In this document: one piece after another, positions 1 to 8,768 of the stretch | How the letters are laid out: each line of letters starts with the position of its first letter | How positions within the stretch are numbered: the first letter of the stretch is position 1 | Origin: Nocardia mikamii NBRC 108933 | Lineage (GTDB): Bacteria; Actinomycetota; Actinomycetes; Mycobacteriales; Mycobacteriaceae | Assembly: GCF_001613505.1 (NCBI RefSeq) | Contig: NZ_BDCM01000004.1 | Coordinates: 248,001 to 312,000 of the forward strand | Reading direction: 5' to 3' | DNA length: 64,000 nucleotides | Notes under the pieces: model-generated | Databases searched by the model: none | Told to the model about the DNA's origin: nothing | What the model saw: the letters and a program-made list of their open reading frames with translations, nothing else | Translations under genes and position numbers: made by a program

Positions 1-350
1 CGCAGATCGAGAATCAAACCCTCCCCGATCCGCGCGGACAACCACCGGATAACGATGCCCAGGCCAGCGTCGAGCACGGCCACAACCGCGATCACGGCCG
101 CGAGGGTGAGGACCGAGCGCGGTGCGGCGTGGCCGACGATGTCGTTGACCACTCGCCCCGCCAGCACCGGATTGGCCACCGTCAGCAACGCGGACGCGAT
201 GCTGAAGATCAGGAAGCCGATGAGCTGAGCCCGATGCGGGCGCGCGAATCGCAGAATGCGCGCGGCCGTCTCCCGGCGCAGACCGCGCCGCTGCTGGGGT
301 GCGTGCGCCTGCCGGTACAGCTGACTCCACGCGACCGATTCGATGCTCAT
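1..350 (-). CDS. ABC exporter, N-terminal membrane part (cut by window edge)
   Basis: Only the first 116 codons lie in the window. After a polar, arginine-rich head the protein has two hydrophobic stretches (about residues 43-64 and 80-101), as expected for the first helices of an exporter-type ABC transmembrane domain. The ATPase domain would lie to the left of the window. I chose the ATG at 348-350 because an AAGGAG sits 6 nt upstream; an in-frame ATG at 354-356 touches that ribosome site. It is divergent from the oxidoreductase at 522, with a small inverted repeat between them. Substrate cannot be inferred. Family is inferred from hydropathy and residue style, not from a Walker motif. Confidence 0.75.
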   Translation of the reverse strand, partial: MSIESVAWSQLYRQAHAPQQRRGLRRETAARILRFARPHRAQLIGFLIFSIASALLTVANPVLAGRVVNDIVGHAAPRSVLTLAAVIAVVAVLDAGLGIVIRWLSARIGEGLILDL

Positions 351-405
351 CCGCATCTCCTTCCGCTGCCGGGTTCATCTAACCCCGGGCCACCGACATT
401 AAGAC

Positions 406-421
406 CTCAACAAAGGTTGAG
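406..421. promoter_or_regulatory. Inverted repeat CTCAAC-N4-GTTGAG, possible operator
   Basis: A perfect 6-bp inverted repeat with a 4-nt AAAG spacer lies between the divergent exporter and oxidoreductase genes. It resembles MerR-family sites of the CCTCAA...TTGAGG kind. No regulator gene is adjacent, so assignment is inference. Confidence 0.4.
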
Positions 422-521
422 AGCAAGTAGTCCCGGTTCGCCACGAGCGAAACGCGCCGGGTGACGTGCGCTGCCGCGCCGCGCCCCGGCTGCCGGTCGT
501 CGGCCTCCTAAGGTCGAGGTC

Positions 522-1439
522 ATGTCGTCGAACCACAGCATGCGAGCGATCCAGTACGAGCGAGTGGGCGGGCCCGAGGTGTTGACGCAGGTGGAGGTGC
601 CGATTCCGGACCCCACCGGAGATCAAGTGCGGGTGGCGATCCGGGCGGCGGGGGTCAATCCGGCCGATTGGAAGATCCGCGCCGGACTGATGCCCGGTCC
701 GCCCGGATTCCCCCGCCGTGCCGGATTCGAGATCGCGGGTGTGGTCGACGCCGCCGGACCCGAGGCTCGGTTCCGGCCGGGTGACGAGGTGCTGGGCTGG
801 GCTCAGGGCGGCGGCTACGCGGAATACGCGCTGGGCACCCAACTCGTCGCCAAACCGGCCGAGCTGTCGTTCGCGGAGGCCGCCGCCATTCCGGTCGCCG
901 CCAACACGGCCGGTACCGGCCTGGACGAACTGGCCGTGAAGTCGGGCGAGACGTTGCTGGTGAACGGTGCCTCCGGCGCGGTCGGCGCGTTCGTGGTGCA
1001 GCTGGCCCGGGCTCGCGGCGCCACGGTCGTCGGCACCGCCTCGGCCGCCAACCAGGAGACCGTGCGCACGCTGGGTGCGGTCCCGACCACCTACGGTGCC
1101 GGCGTCGCCGAGCGCGTGCGCGAGCTGGCGCCGCACGGCGTCGACGCGGTCTACGACTGCGCCGGCCACGGATTCCTGGACGCCGCAATCGAATTGCGTG
1201 GCGGAACCGATCGCATCATCACCATCGCCGACGGCGCCGCCGCCGAGAAGGGCGTCACCTTCTTCGCTCGAACCGGCGGCCCCGACCTCGACATCGTGGC
1301 CCGCGTCGCGCGATCGGTCGCCGCGGGCGAATTCCGTCTCCCCGGGGCTGCGCGTACCTACCCGCTGTCCGAGGCCGCCGCGGCCCAGCGCGACAGCGAA
1401 ACCGGTCACGGACTCGGCAAGATAGTCCTGCTCCCGTAA
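522..1439 (+). CDS. Zinc-independent MDR-family NADP-dependent oxidoreductase
   Basis: 305-residue medium-chain dehydrogenase/reductase of the quinone-oxidoreductase type, predicted to reduce quinones or enones with NADPH in the cytosol. The GroES-like N-terminal domain contains the typical RAAGVNPADWKIR segment (about 41-53). The Rossmann domain carries NGASGAVGAFVVQLA (148-162). No structural or catalytic zinc cysteines are visible, which fits the zinc-free branch. The start at 522 has a weak GAGG-like site; the Met at residue 7 is an alternative. It is divergent from the ABC exporter and may share the inverted repeat at 406-421. The physiological substrate is unknown. Confidence 0.85.
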   Translation: MSSNHSMRAIQYERVGGPEVLTQVEVPIPDPTGDQVRVAIRAAGVNPADWKIRAGLMPGPPGFPRRAGFEIAGVVDAAGPEARFRPGDEVLGWAQGGGYAEYALGTQLVAKPAELSFAEAAAIPVAANTAGTGLDELAVKSGETLLVNGASGAVGAFVVQLARARGATVVGTASAANQETVRTLGAVPTTYGAGVAERVRELAPHGVDAVYDCAGHGFLDAAIELRGGTDRIITIADGAAAEKGVTFFARTGGPDLDIVARVARSVAAGEFRLPGAARTYPLSEAAAAQRDSETGHGLGKIVLLP

Positions 1440-1533
1440 CCGCCTCGGCGGCACGCGGCGGTGCAGCGGGTCTCGCCGTGCGTGGCGATCCCGAGCGGTG
1501 AGCGGACGGGTGCTCGCGTTCTACGCTGGCGAT

Positions 1534-4305
1534 ATGACCGACTCCTGGGTGCGGGCCCTGCGCGACCGGATCGACGGCGAGGTCGACGACGACGCCCGCC
1601 GCCGCGCGGAGTACTCCTCGGACGCCTCGAACTATCGCGTCCTCCCGGCGGCGGTGGTCTACCCGCGCGGCGACGAGGATGTGGCCGCGGCCGTGCGATT
1701 CGCCCGCGAGGAAGGGAAGCCGATCACCGCACGGGGTGGCGGAACATCCGTGGCGGGCAACGCGATCGGGCCCGGACTTGTGCTCGATTTCAGCCGGTAC
1801 ATGAACGCGGTGCTGTCCATCGACGCCGACCGCCGTTGCGCCCGAGTGCAGCCGGGTGTCGTGCTGTCCGGCCTGCAGCAGGCGGCCGGGCGCCACGGCC
1901 TGCGACTGGGGCCGGACCCGTCGACCCAGAACCGCTGCACCCTCGGCGGCATGATCGGCAACAATGCCTGCGGCCCGCGCGCGGTGTCCTGGGGCCGCAC
2001 CTCCGATACCGTGCGTGAGCTGCGCATCCTCGACGGCACCGGCGCCGAGCGCGCGCTGGCGGCCGATCTCTCGGTGGTGCCGGGACTGGCGGAGTTCACC
2101 CGCCGCAATCTGGCGACCCTGCGCACCGAGGTGGGCCGCTTCGATCGGCAGGCCTCGGGATACGGCCTGCAGTACCTGACCCCGGAACGCGGTGCGTCGA
2201 TCGCCAAGGCGTTCGTCGGGTCCGAGGGCACGTGCGGCCTCGTTCTCGACGCGACCGTGGATCTGGTCCCGCTGCCGAACGCGACGGCCGTCGCGGTTCT
2301 CGGCTATCCCGATATGCCCGCCGCCGCCGACGATGTGAAGGCGGTGATGGCTGGCCGTCCGATCGCGGTCGAGGGCCTGGACGCGCGGCTGGTCGATGTC
2401 GTGCGCGCGCACGGGCGCGCGGTACCGGAACTACCCGTCGGCGGAGCGTGGTTGTTCGTCGAGTTCGCCGGGGACACAGAGGAATCGGCGTACGACAGCG
2501 CGGCCGCGGTGACCACCGCCTGTGCCGCTCTCGACACCCGGATCGTCACCGACGCCGGGACGGCCGCCCGGCTGTGGCGGATTCGCGCCGACGGCGCCGG
2601 TCTCGCCGGGCGCACACCCGAAGGCGAACCGGCCTGGCCGGGCTGGGAGGACGCCGCCGTCCCGCCCGAACGTCTCGGTGACTACCTTCGTGATTTCGAC
2701 CGGCTGATGCGTGATCACCGCGTCGACGGCCTGCTGTACGGCCATATCGGCGACGGTTGCATCCACGTCCGGCTCGACCTTCCGATCGCCCGTGCGCCGC
2801 AACGGTTCCGCGACTTCCTGTTCGACGCCACCGATCTGGTGGTGCGCTACGGCGGTTCGGCCTCCGGTGAACACGGGGACGGCCGCGCCCGCTCGGAATT
2901 GCTGTCGCGCATGTACTCACCGGACGCGCTGCGCGTATTCGCCGAATTCAAGGGGCTTTTCGATCCGGACGCGATGCTGAACCCGGGGGTGCTGGTCCGG
3001 CCCGAACCGGTCGACACCCACCTGCGGCTGCCCGGGCTGCGGCCGGTTCCGGCGGCGGGCGGTTTCCCGTTTCCCGCCGACGGCGATATCGGCGCGGCCG
3101 TGCATCGCTGCGTCGGCGTCGGGAAATGTCGCGCCGACACCCGCTCGACCGGTGGTTTCATGTGCCCGTCCTACCTCGCCACCGCCGACGAGAAGGACAG
3201 CACACGGGGGCGCGCGCGGGTCCTGCAGGAGGTGGTGCGCGGTGCCCTGGACTGGCGTGACGAGGCGGTCGCCCAGTCGCTGGATCTGTGCCTGTCCTGC
3301 CGGGCCTGCTCGTCCGACTGCCCGGCCGGTGTCGATATGGCAACCTACAAATCCGAGACGCTGTACCGCGCGTACAAAGGACGGCCGCGACCGATCGACC
3401 ACTATGTCCTCGGCCGATTGCCGCGGTGGCTGGCGGTGGGCGCGAGAATCCCGCGAACGGTGAACGCGCTCACCGGCATTCGATGGCTACGGCGAACGGG
3501 TATGCGCCTGGCCGGTATGGATCCGCGGCGTCCGGCGCCGCGACTGGCGCCGCGCTCGTTCCGCGCTCAGTGGGCGCACCGCGGTCGGGACAGGCATCCG
3601 GACGGTCCGGTGGCGATGCTGTGGATCGACAGCTTCACCGATGCCTTCGCCCCGGACATCGGCTGGGCGGCCGTCGAACTCGTGGAATCGGCCGGATACC
3701 GCGTCCGCATTCCGGATCGCCGGGTGTGCTGTGGCCTCACCTGGATCAGCACGGGTCAGCTGGACGGAGCGCGCAAGCGGTTGCGGGCGGCACTCGACGC
3801 GGTGGCGGAGCACGTCCGGGCGGGCGGTCCCCTGATCGGCCTGGAGCCGTCGTGCACGGCCGCGCTGCGATCGGATCTGCCGCAGTTGCTCCCGCACGAT
3901 CCGCGCTCGGTCGCCACCGCCCGGGCGGTGCGCACGCTGGCGGAATTCCTGACGGAGCAACCGGATTGGCAGCCGCCGGACCGCTCGGGCGACACCGTGG
4001 TGGTGCAGCCGCACTGTCATCAGCACGCCGTCACGGGGTTCGACGCCGACCGGCGGTTATTGCGGCGAACGGGTGCGAAGATCACCGAAATCAGTGGATG
4101 CTGTGGACTTGCTGGAAACTTCGGAATGCAATCCGGACATTACGAGATCTCGGTCGCGGTCGCGGAGGGCGGATTACTTCCGGCGCTACGCGCGGCCGAT
4201 GCGGCGACATCGCTGCTGGCCGACGGGTTTTCCTGTCGAACCCAGGCCGAACAGTTGGCCGGTCGGCCGGGTCGTCATCTCGCGCAATATCTGAACGATC
4301 GATGA
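1534..4305 (+). CDS. Fused FAD-binding / Fe-S oxidoreductase (D-lactate dehydrogenase-like)
   Basis: 923-residue fusion of a GlcD-type flavoprotein and a GlcF-type iron-sulfur protein, expected to oxidise a 2-hydroxy acid such as D-lactate or glycolate and pass electrons to the respiratory chain. The N-terminal FAD_binding_4 domain includes ARGGGTSVAGN (67-77). The FAD-oxidase C-terminal domain follows, with GEHGDG near 450. Ferredoxin-like cysteines occur near 525-545 and as CLSCRACSSDCP near 585-596. Two CCG motifs (CCGLTW near 731, CCGLAGNFG near 856) mark the cysteine-rich domain that binds Fe-S. An in-frame GTG lies 36 nt upstream, but the ATG at 1534 follows a TACGCT -10 hexamer (1522-1527) by 6 nt, which suggests a leaderless transcript. 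Substrate is inferred from family. Confidence 0.88.
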   Translation: MTDSWVRALRDRIDGEVDDDARRRAEYSSDASNYRVLPAAVVYPRGDEDVAAAVRFAREEGKPITARGGGTSVAGNAIGPGLVLDFSRYMNAVLSIDADRRCARVQPGVVLSGLQQAAGRHGLRLGPDPSTQNRCTLGGMIGNNACGPRAVSWGRTSDTVRELRILDGTGAERALAADLSVVPGLAEFTRRNLATLRTEVGRFDRQASGYGLQYLTPERGASIAKAFVGSEGTCGLVLDATVDLVPLPNATAVAVLGYPDMPAAADDVKAVMAGRPIAVEGLDARLVDVVRAHGRAVPELPVGGAWLFVEFAGDTEESAYDSAAAVTTACAALDTRIVTDAGTAARLWRIRADGAGLAGRTPEGEPAWPGWEDAAVPPERLGDYLRDFDRLMRDHRVDGLLYGHIGDGCIHVRLDLPIARAPQRFRDFLFDATDLVVRYGGSASGEHGDGRARSELLSRMYSPDALRVFAEFKGLFDPDAMLNPGVLVRPEPVDTHLRLPGLRPVPAAGGFPFPADGDIGAAVHRCVGVGKCRADTRSTGGFMCPSYLATADEKDSTRGRARVLQEVVRGALDWRDEAVAQSLDLCLSCRACSSDCPAGVDMATYKSETLYRAYKGRPRPIDHYVLGRLPRWLAVGARIPRTVNALTGIRWLRRTGMRLAGMDPRRPAPRLAPRSFRAQWAHRGRDRHPDGPVAMLWIDSFTDAFAPDIGWAAVELVESAGYRVRIPDRRVCCGLTWISTGQLDGARKRLRAALDAVAEHVRAGGPLIGLEPSCTAALRSDLPQLLPHDPRSVATARAVRTLAEFLTEQPDWQPPDRSGDTVVVQPHCHQHAVTGFDADRRLLRRTGAKITEISGCCGLAGNFGMQSGHYEISVAVAEGGLLPALRAADAATSLLADGFSCRTQAEQLAGRPGRHLAQYLNDR

Positions 4306-4344
4306 GTCAGATGTCCGGAGGTCGCGGCGGTGCCGAACCGCGCA

Positions 4345-4372
4345 CGCCCGCCGCATCGACGCGCGGCGGGCG
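4345..4372. terminator. Bidirectional stem-loop, 10-bp GC stem
   Basis: CGCCCGCCGC and GCGGCGGGCG pair across an 8-nt loop, between the convergent Fe-S fusion gene and the 34-residue small ORF. There is no U-tract on either side, as is common in actinomycetes. Confidence 0.6.
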
Positions 4373-4387
4373 GGGGCGGTGATGGAA

Positions 4388-4492
4388 TCAGCTGCCGAAC
4401 GGCAGGGTGCCCGGAGGAATCTGGTAGCCCGAGCTACCGGCGGATACTCCGCCCCACGCGCTGAGCAGCCAATTCAGGATGTTGGTAAGCAT
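4388..4492 (-). CDS. Small hydrophobic peptide, 34 residues
   Basis: The peptide begins MLTNILNWLLSAWGG, followed by a Gly/Ser segment and a Pro-rich tail ending LPFGS. The first 13 residues could form an amphipathic or membrane-inserting helix. A strong GGAGGT ribosome site sits 4 nt before the ATG, which is the best evidence that it is translated. It stands alone, transcribed toward the Fe-S fusion gene, with a stem-loop just past its stop codon. I do not recognise the family. Possible roles include a membrane-associated regulatory peptide or a small toxin; nothing in the neighbourhood decides this. Confidence 0.6.
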   Translation of the reverse strand: MLTNILNWLLSAWGGVSAGSSGYQIPPGTLPFGS

Positions 4493-4711
4493 GGACACCT
4501 CCGTTGTGACATTGCCGAACGATTGCTGTTGACATCATTCCTCAGCGAAATCGGCGTGCGTGATCGTATTGTTACATGGTGGCGCTAATTCGTGACGTCC
4601 GCCATATTCTCACCTGAGAGGTGCCTCGAGATATCGTTTCGAGCGGCGCCACGCGGCTTTCTCCGGCGGGTCCCCGCTCGGCGGTCCCCGTACGCGGCGC
4701 ACAATGGGTCG

Positions 4712-5734
4712 GTGCGAGGACGCGGCAGGCCGATGATCGAGGACCCCCGATCCGGGGTGACCGCGCCCCGGCACCGCTCCCCGCACGCGAACGCCTCGCC
4801 GGTGAATCACGGCGCCACCGAACGCGGCCGCTCCCGCACCCTCACCACGTCCCGGCCGATAGCCCTCGCGGACACCCTCGCCCCGCTGCGCCGGGGGCAG
4901 GGCGACCCGTGCCATCGCGTCACTCCCGACGGCGCCCACTGGCGAGCGTCGCGCATGGCGAGCGGACCGGTGACCTACCGCCTCGTCCAGGCCGACGCCG
5001 ACGTGGTCGCGGCGCGGGCCTGGGGCCCGGGAGCGGCTGAATTCCTCGAGCAGTTGCCTCGCATGCTGTGTGTCGACGAGGAGCTCGACGACTTCGCGCC
5101 CGAACATCCCCGCATCGCCGAGGCGCACCGGCGTCATCCCGGCCTGCACATGCTTCGCACCGGATTGGTCTTCGAAGCCCTGGTGCCGGCCGTGCTGGAG
5201 CAGCGGGTGCATACCGTCACCGCGCGCGGGTCGTATCGAAAGCTGGTGTGGCAGTACGGCGAACCGGCGCCCGGGCCGACGCCCGCGCCCATGCGGGTGC
5301 CGCCGACGGCGCAGACCTGGCGCTATATCCCGTCCTGGGTCTACCACCGTGCCAATGTCGATCCGCAGCGTTCGCGCACCATCGTCACCGCCGCGCGGAT
5401 GGCGGAAAAGCTGGAAGCCGCCGCGACGATGGCGCCGGAGCAGGCCGCCGAGCGGCTTCGTGCGGTACCGGGAATCGGGGTGTGGACGGCCGCGGAGATC
5501 GCGCAGCGGGCCCTCGGTGACGCCGACGCGCTGTCGGTCGGTGATTTCCATCTGGCCGCGATCGTCGGCTGGACACTGCTGGGCCGCCCGCTCGACGACG
5601 AGGGCATGGTCGACTGTCTGGAACCGCTACGCCCGCATCGCTACCGGGCGATCCGGCTGCTCGAGATATCCGGTCAGGCGCGCAAGCCGGCGTTCGGCCC
5701 GCGCACCCCGCTGGTCGACCACAGCCGGATCTGA
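4712..5734 (+). CDS. DNA-3-methyladenine glycosylase family protein (HhH-GPD)
   Basis: About 340 residues. The protein resembles AlkA-type base-excision glycosylases that remove alkylated purines. The helix-hairpin-helix segment LRAVPGIGVWTAAEIAQRAL lies near 247-266, followed near 277 by GDFHLA, whose Asp is the expected catalytic residue. A Glu/His-rich alpha-helical core precedes it. The start is uncertain. I chose the GTG at 4712 because a CACAAT -10-like hexamer ends 6 nt before it (leaderless). An ATG at 4733 is the alternative, and the longer reading from 4592 has a non-coding-looking arginine-rich head. It converges with the solute-binding protein gene, the stops lying 5 nt apart. Confidence 0.85.
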   Translation: MRGRGRPMIEDPRSGVTAPRHRSPHANASPVNHGATERGRSRTLTTSRPIALADTLAPLRRGQGDPCHRVTPDGAHWRASRMASGPVTYRLVQADADVVAARAWGPGAAEFLEQLPRMLCVDEELDDFAPEHPRIAEAHRRHPGLHMLRTGLVFEALVPAVLEQRVHTVTARGSYRKLVWQYGEPAPGPTPAPMRVPPTAQTWRYIPSWVYHRANVDPQRSRTIVTAARMAEKLEAAATMAPEQAAERLRAVPGIGVWTAAEIAQRALGDADALSVGDFHLAAIVGWTLLGRPLDDEGMVDCLEPLRPHRYRAIRLLEISGQARKPAFGPRTPLVDHSRI

Positions 5735-5739
5735 GCGGA

Positions 5740-7020
5740 TCAGCGCTGCGCCGTGGCCTGTGCGGCGATCTGGGCGCGATGCAATGCCTCGGGCACGGGG
5801 ACGCGGCCGAGGAACATCTCGTCGAGGATCGGGTCGATCGCCCGCAGTGCGGCCGCGAATCCCGGCCCGCCGCCCGACGCGATCCGCGGCCCGTTCAGCA
5901 CATCGAAGAACGGTGACACGTCGATCCCGCGCGCTGCCCAATAGTCCCGGTACAGATGCTGATCGGCCGTCACCGCCGGAATGGTCTGCCCACCGGCCGC
6001 CAGATAGCGGTTGCCGGCGGCGCTGCCGAGCCAGGTCAGCACGCGCCGCACCGCTTCGGGATGGGCGGTGTGGGCGTTGGCGGCGATGCCGATCGCGTTG
6101 TCGGTGCTCACCCGCCCGCTGGGCCCGGCCGGAATCATCGCGATCCCCCAGCCGAAGCGCGCCTGCTGCGCGATCTGCGCCAGAGTGAAACTTCCGGATT
6201 GGAACAACGCCAGCTTGCCCTGCAGGAACGCGTTTTTCGCGAAATCGCTGCCGCTGCGGGTATCGGCCGCCGGCGGGGTGAGCCCTGCCCGAACCAGACC
6301 CACGAGATATCCGAAGGCATCCACACCCTGTGGACTGTCGAAGACGTACCGATCCCCGTCCTGAAATCGCCCGCCCGCCGATCCCAGATACGGCAGCGAC
6401 AGCGACTGGAAATCGTTGGCGGCGTTGTAAGCCCACGGCGCGGCAGCGGTGATCCGGCGCAACAGCGGCTCGAAGGAATCCGGTCCGTGCGGATTCCAGC
6501 TCGCGCGTCCGAGCTCCGCGGGATCGATCCCGGCCGCGGTCAGCACGTCGCGGTTGTAGTAGACCGCCGTACCACCATCCACGAACTGCGGTACCGCCCA
6601 GAGCTTTCCGTGGCGGGTGTACTGCTCCACCGCGCCCGGATCCCACTGCCGCACCGCCTCGGGGCCCAGCATCGCGCCGATATCGGCCAGCCGCCCGGCA
6701 TCGGCGTAGTCGGTGTACAGATTCGTCCAGAACAGGTCATCCACCGTTGCGCCCGCCACGTCGAGTCGCAATTTCTGCTGATAGGACGCCCACGGCACCA
6801 ACGTGATCCGGACCTCGACATCCGGTTCGGCTCGCTGGAATTCGTCGAGTGCGGCGCGATAGGCCGGTACGAAACTCGCATCCCAGATCCGCAGCCGGAC
6901 CACCGTGCGACCCGCGCCGCCCTCGTCGTCGTGGCCCAGCCACAGCGCCGCGGTCACCAGCAGGACCACGCCCAGCGCGACGGCGAGCACGTTCAGCGTC
7001 GAGGTCTTGACGGCTCTCAT
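5740..7020 (-). CDS. ABC importer extracellular solute-binding protein (sugar type)
   Basis: 426-residue family 1 solute-binding protein that would capture a carbohydrate outside the membrane for the two permeases upstream. Seen: one N-terminal hydrophobic segment (about 9-28), then typical features such as a periplasmic-binding fold with WNPHGPDSFEPLLRR and a C-terminal helical part. Unusually there is no lipobox cysteine at the end of the hydrophobic segment, so it may be anchored by an uncleaved signal. The start at 7018-7020 overlaps the stop of the inner permease gene (ATGA), so translation is coupled. It is the last gene of a MalF-MalG-binding protein operon, whereas the binding protein usually comes first. 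Confidence 0.87.
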   Translation of the reverse strand: MRAVKTSTLNVLAVALGVVLLVTAALWLGHDDEGGAGRTVVRLRIWDASFVPAYRAALDEFQRAEPDVEVRITLVPWASYQQKLRLDVAGATVDDLFWTNLYTDYADAGRLADIGAMLGPEAVRQWDPGAVEQYTRHGKLWAVPQFVDGGTAVYYNRDVLTAAGIDPAELGRASWNPHGPDSFEPLLRRITAAAPWAYNAANDFQSLSLPYLGSAGGRFQDGDRYVFDSPQGVDAFGYLVGLVRAGLTPPAADTRSGSDFAKNAFLQGKLALFQSGSFTLAQIAQQARFGWGIAMIPAGPSGRVSTDNAIGIAANAHTAHPEAVRRVLTWLGSAAGNRYLAAGGQTIPAVTADQHLYRDYWAARGIDVSPFFDVLNGPRIASGGGPGFAAALRAIDPILDEMFLGRVPVPEALHRAQIAAQATAQR

Positions 7021-7856
7021 TTCAGGCCCGTCCATGCGATGGAACGCAGCACCTGCCGCTGGAACACCACGAACAGCACCAGCAGCGGCACGATCGCCAG
7101 CGTCGTCGCCGCCATCACCAGCGTCCACTGCTCGTTGTAGCGGGTCTGCAGATCCGCGGTCGCCACCGTGAGCACCTGCCAGCGGCCCGAGCCGGCGACC
7201 AGCGGCCACAGGAAGCTGTTCCACTGGGTCACCACCGTGATCACCGCGAGTGTCGCCAGAATGGGACGGCTCATCGGCACCACGACGTGCACGATCACAT
7301 CGAGGGTGTTCGCGCCGTCCAGCCGCGCCGCGCCGATCAACTCGCGCGGTATGCCCCGGAAGTATTGGCGCAGCAGGAAGATCGCGTACGGCGAGCCGAA
7401 GACGAACGGCAGCACCAGCGCCCAGAAGGTGTTCAGCCAACCCAGATGCGCGAACATCAGATACAGCGGAATCAACGTGACGATCGGCGGCACCATCATG
7501 GTCGCCAGATACATCCAGAAGAGCAGATCGCGGCCGCGAAACTCGGTGCAGCCGAACGCGTATGCGGCGGCGATCGAGGTGATCAGCTGCCCGGCGGTGA
7601 TGAACGCGGTCATCAACGCCGTCACCAGCACCGCGCGGCCGAACCCCTGGTCGAACGCCGCGCGGAAGTTGTCCCAGGTCGTCGGATCCGGCAGTGCGAG
7701 CGGAGATTCCGTGGCGAACTGTCCCGGCGTCTTCACGGCCGTGAAGGCGCCCAGCACCAGCGGCGCCACCGTGCACCCGGCTCCCGCGAGCAGCAGCAGG
7801 TAGGCGGCAACCGATCGCGCAGCTGCCGAATGCCGGTGCCGGACATCAGAATTCAT
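7017..7856 (-). CDS. Carbohydrate ABC transporter permease (MalG-type)
   Basis: 279-residue inner-membrane permease with about six transmembrane helices. The EAA loop, which contacts the ATPase, is visible as RELIGAARLDGANTLDVI near residues 165-182. N-terminal helix begins around residue 15. The gene overlaps the upstream MalF-type gene by 11 nt and the downstream binding-protein gene by 4 nt, so the three are one transcript. No ATP-binding subunit is encoded nearby. Actinomycetes often use one shared MsiK/MsmK-type ATPase encoded elsewhere for such importers, and that is the likely partner here (inference). Confidence 0.9.
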   Translation of the reverse strand: MNSDVRHRHSAAARSVAAYLLLLAGAGCTVAPLVLGAFTAVKTPGQFATESPLALPDPTTWDNFRAAFDQGFGRAVLVTALMTAFITAGQLITSIAAAYAFGCTEFRGRDLLFWMYLATMMVPPIVTLIPLYLMFAHLGWLNTFWALVLPFVFGSPYAIFLLRQYFRGIPRELIGAARLDGANTLDVIVHVVVPMSRPILATLAVITVVTQWNSFLWPLVAGSGRWQVLTVATADLQTRYNEQWTLVMAATTLAIVPLLVLFVVFQRQVLRSIAWTGLK

Positions 7857-8712
7857 AGCTGGTCCTGGTACGGAAGTAGCGGTGCTGGAGCACGGTGATC
7901 ACCAGCATGATCACGCACACCACGATCGCCATCACCGCTGCCCGTCCCGGCCGCGCCGCGTCGAACGCTTCCGAGAAGATCTGCATCGCCACCACATTCG
8001 TGCGATCGCCCGGACCGCCCTTGGTCAGCGCGTAGACGGTGTCGAAGGTCTGAAACGCGGTGATGGTCCCCGTGACCAGGACGAAGAACAGGGTGGGGCG
8101 CAGCAGCGGCAGTGTCAGCCAGCGAATCCGCCGCCAGCCCGTGGCCCCGTCGAGTTCGCCCGCCTCGTGGATCTCCGGTGGTATCGCCCGCAGGCCCGCG
8201 ACGAAGAACAGCGCCACATAGCCGACGTTCGACCAGATGCTCACCGTCGCAACCGAAGGCAGGGCCAGCGCCGGATCGGCCAGCCATTCGATCCGCCGGC
8301 CCAGCAGTGCGTTGAGCGCACCGTCGGTGGGCGCGAACAGCCAGCGCCAGATCACGCCGACCGCCACCGGCGCGCACATCCAGGGCAGTGCGAACAGCAC
8401 CCGGAACGCACCACCGGCACGCCGGCGTACCAGCAACGCGGCGATCGCGAATCCGAGGACGGTCTGCAGCGGCACCACGAGCAGGGTGAGCGCACCCGTC
8501 ACCACGAGCGAATGGCCGAATGCGCCATCGGACAGCACCGAGCGCCAATTGCGCAGGCCCACGAATTCCATGGGCCCGAGCAGATTCCAGCTGTGCAGGC
8601 TGAGCCAGCCGACCAGCACGATCGGCAGGATCAGGAAGACCCCGATCCCGAACAGGCTCGGCGCCAGCAGCACCCAACTCGTCACGGCACGACGAACCGC
8701 TCGTCGGTTCAC
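7846..8712 (-). CDS. Carbohydrate ABC transporter permease (MalF-type)
   Basis: 288-residue permease with about six membrane helices. The EAA loop reads HEAGELDGATGWRRIRWLTLP in the C-terminal half. The N-terminus (VNRRAVRRAVTSWVLLAPSLFG) is positively charged before the first helix, as expected for the cytosolic side. The GTG start at 8710-8712 is chosen because it begins this natural signal-anchor; the longer open frame upstream is the shadow of the neighbouring reductase gene. No clear ribosome site is present, so the start could also be the GTG nine codons later. It is the first gene of the importer operon. Its cargo is probably an oligosaccharide, not resolved further. Confidence 0.86.
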   Translation of the reverse strand: MNRRAVRRAVTSWVLLAPSLFGIGVFLILPIVLVGWLSLHSWNLLGPMEFVGLRNWRSVLSDGAFGHSLVVTGALTLLVVPLQTVLGFAIAALLVRRRAGGAFRVLFALPWMCAPVAVGVIWRWLFAPTDGALNALLGRRIEWLADPALALPSVATVSIWSNVGYVALFFVAGLRAIPPEIHEAGELDGATGWRRIRWLTLPLLRPTLFFVLVTGTITAFQTFDTVYALTKGGPGDRTNVVAMQIFSEAFDAARPGRAAVMAIVVCVIMLVITVLQHRYFRTRTSYEF

Positions 8713-8768
8713 AGCAGGTGACGCTACCGGGCACCCGGTAGCGGCCTCGCCGCGGTGACGGGCTTCGC

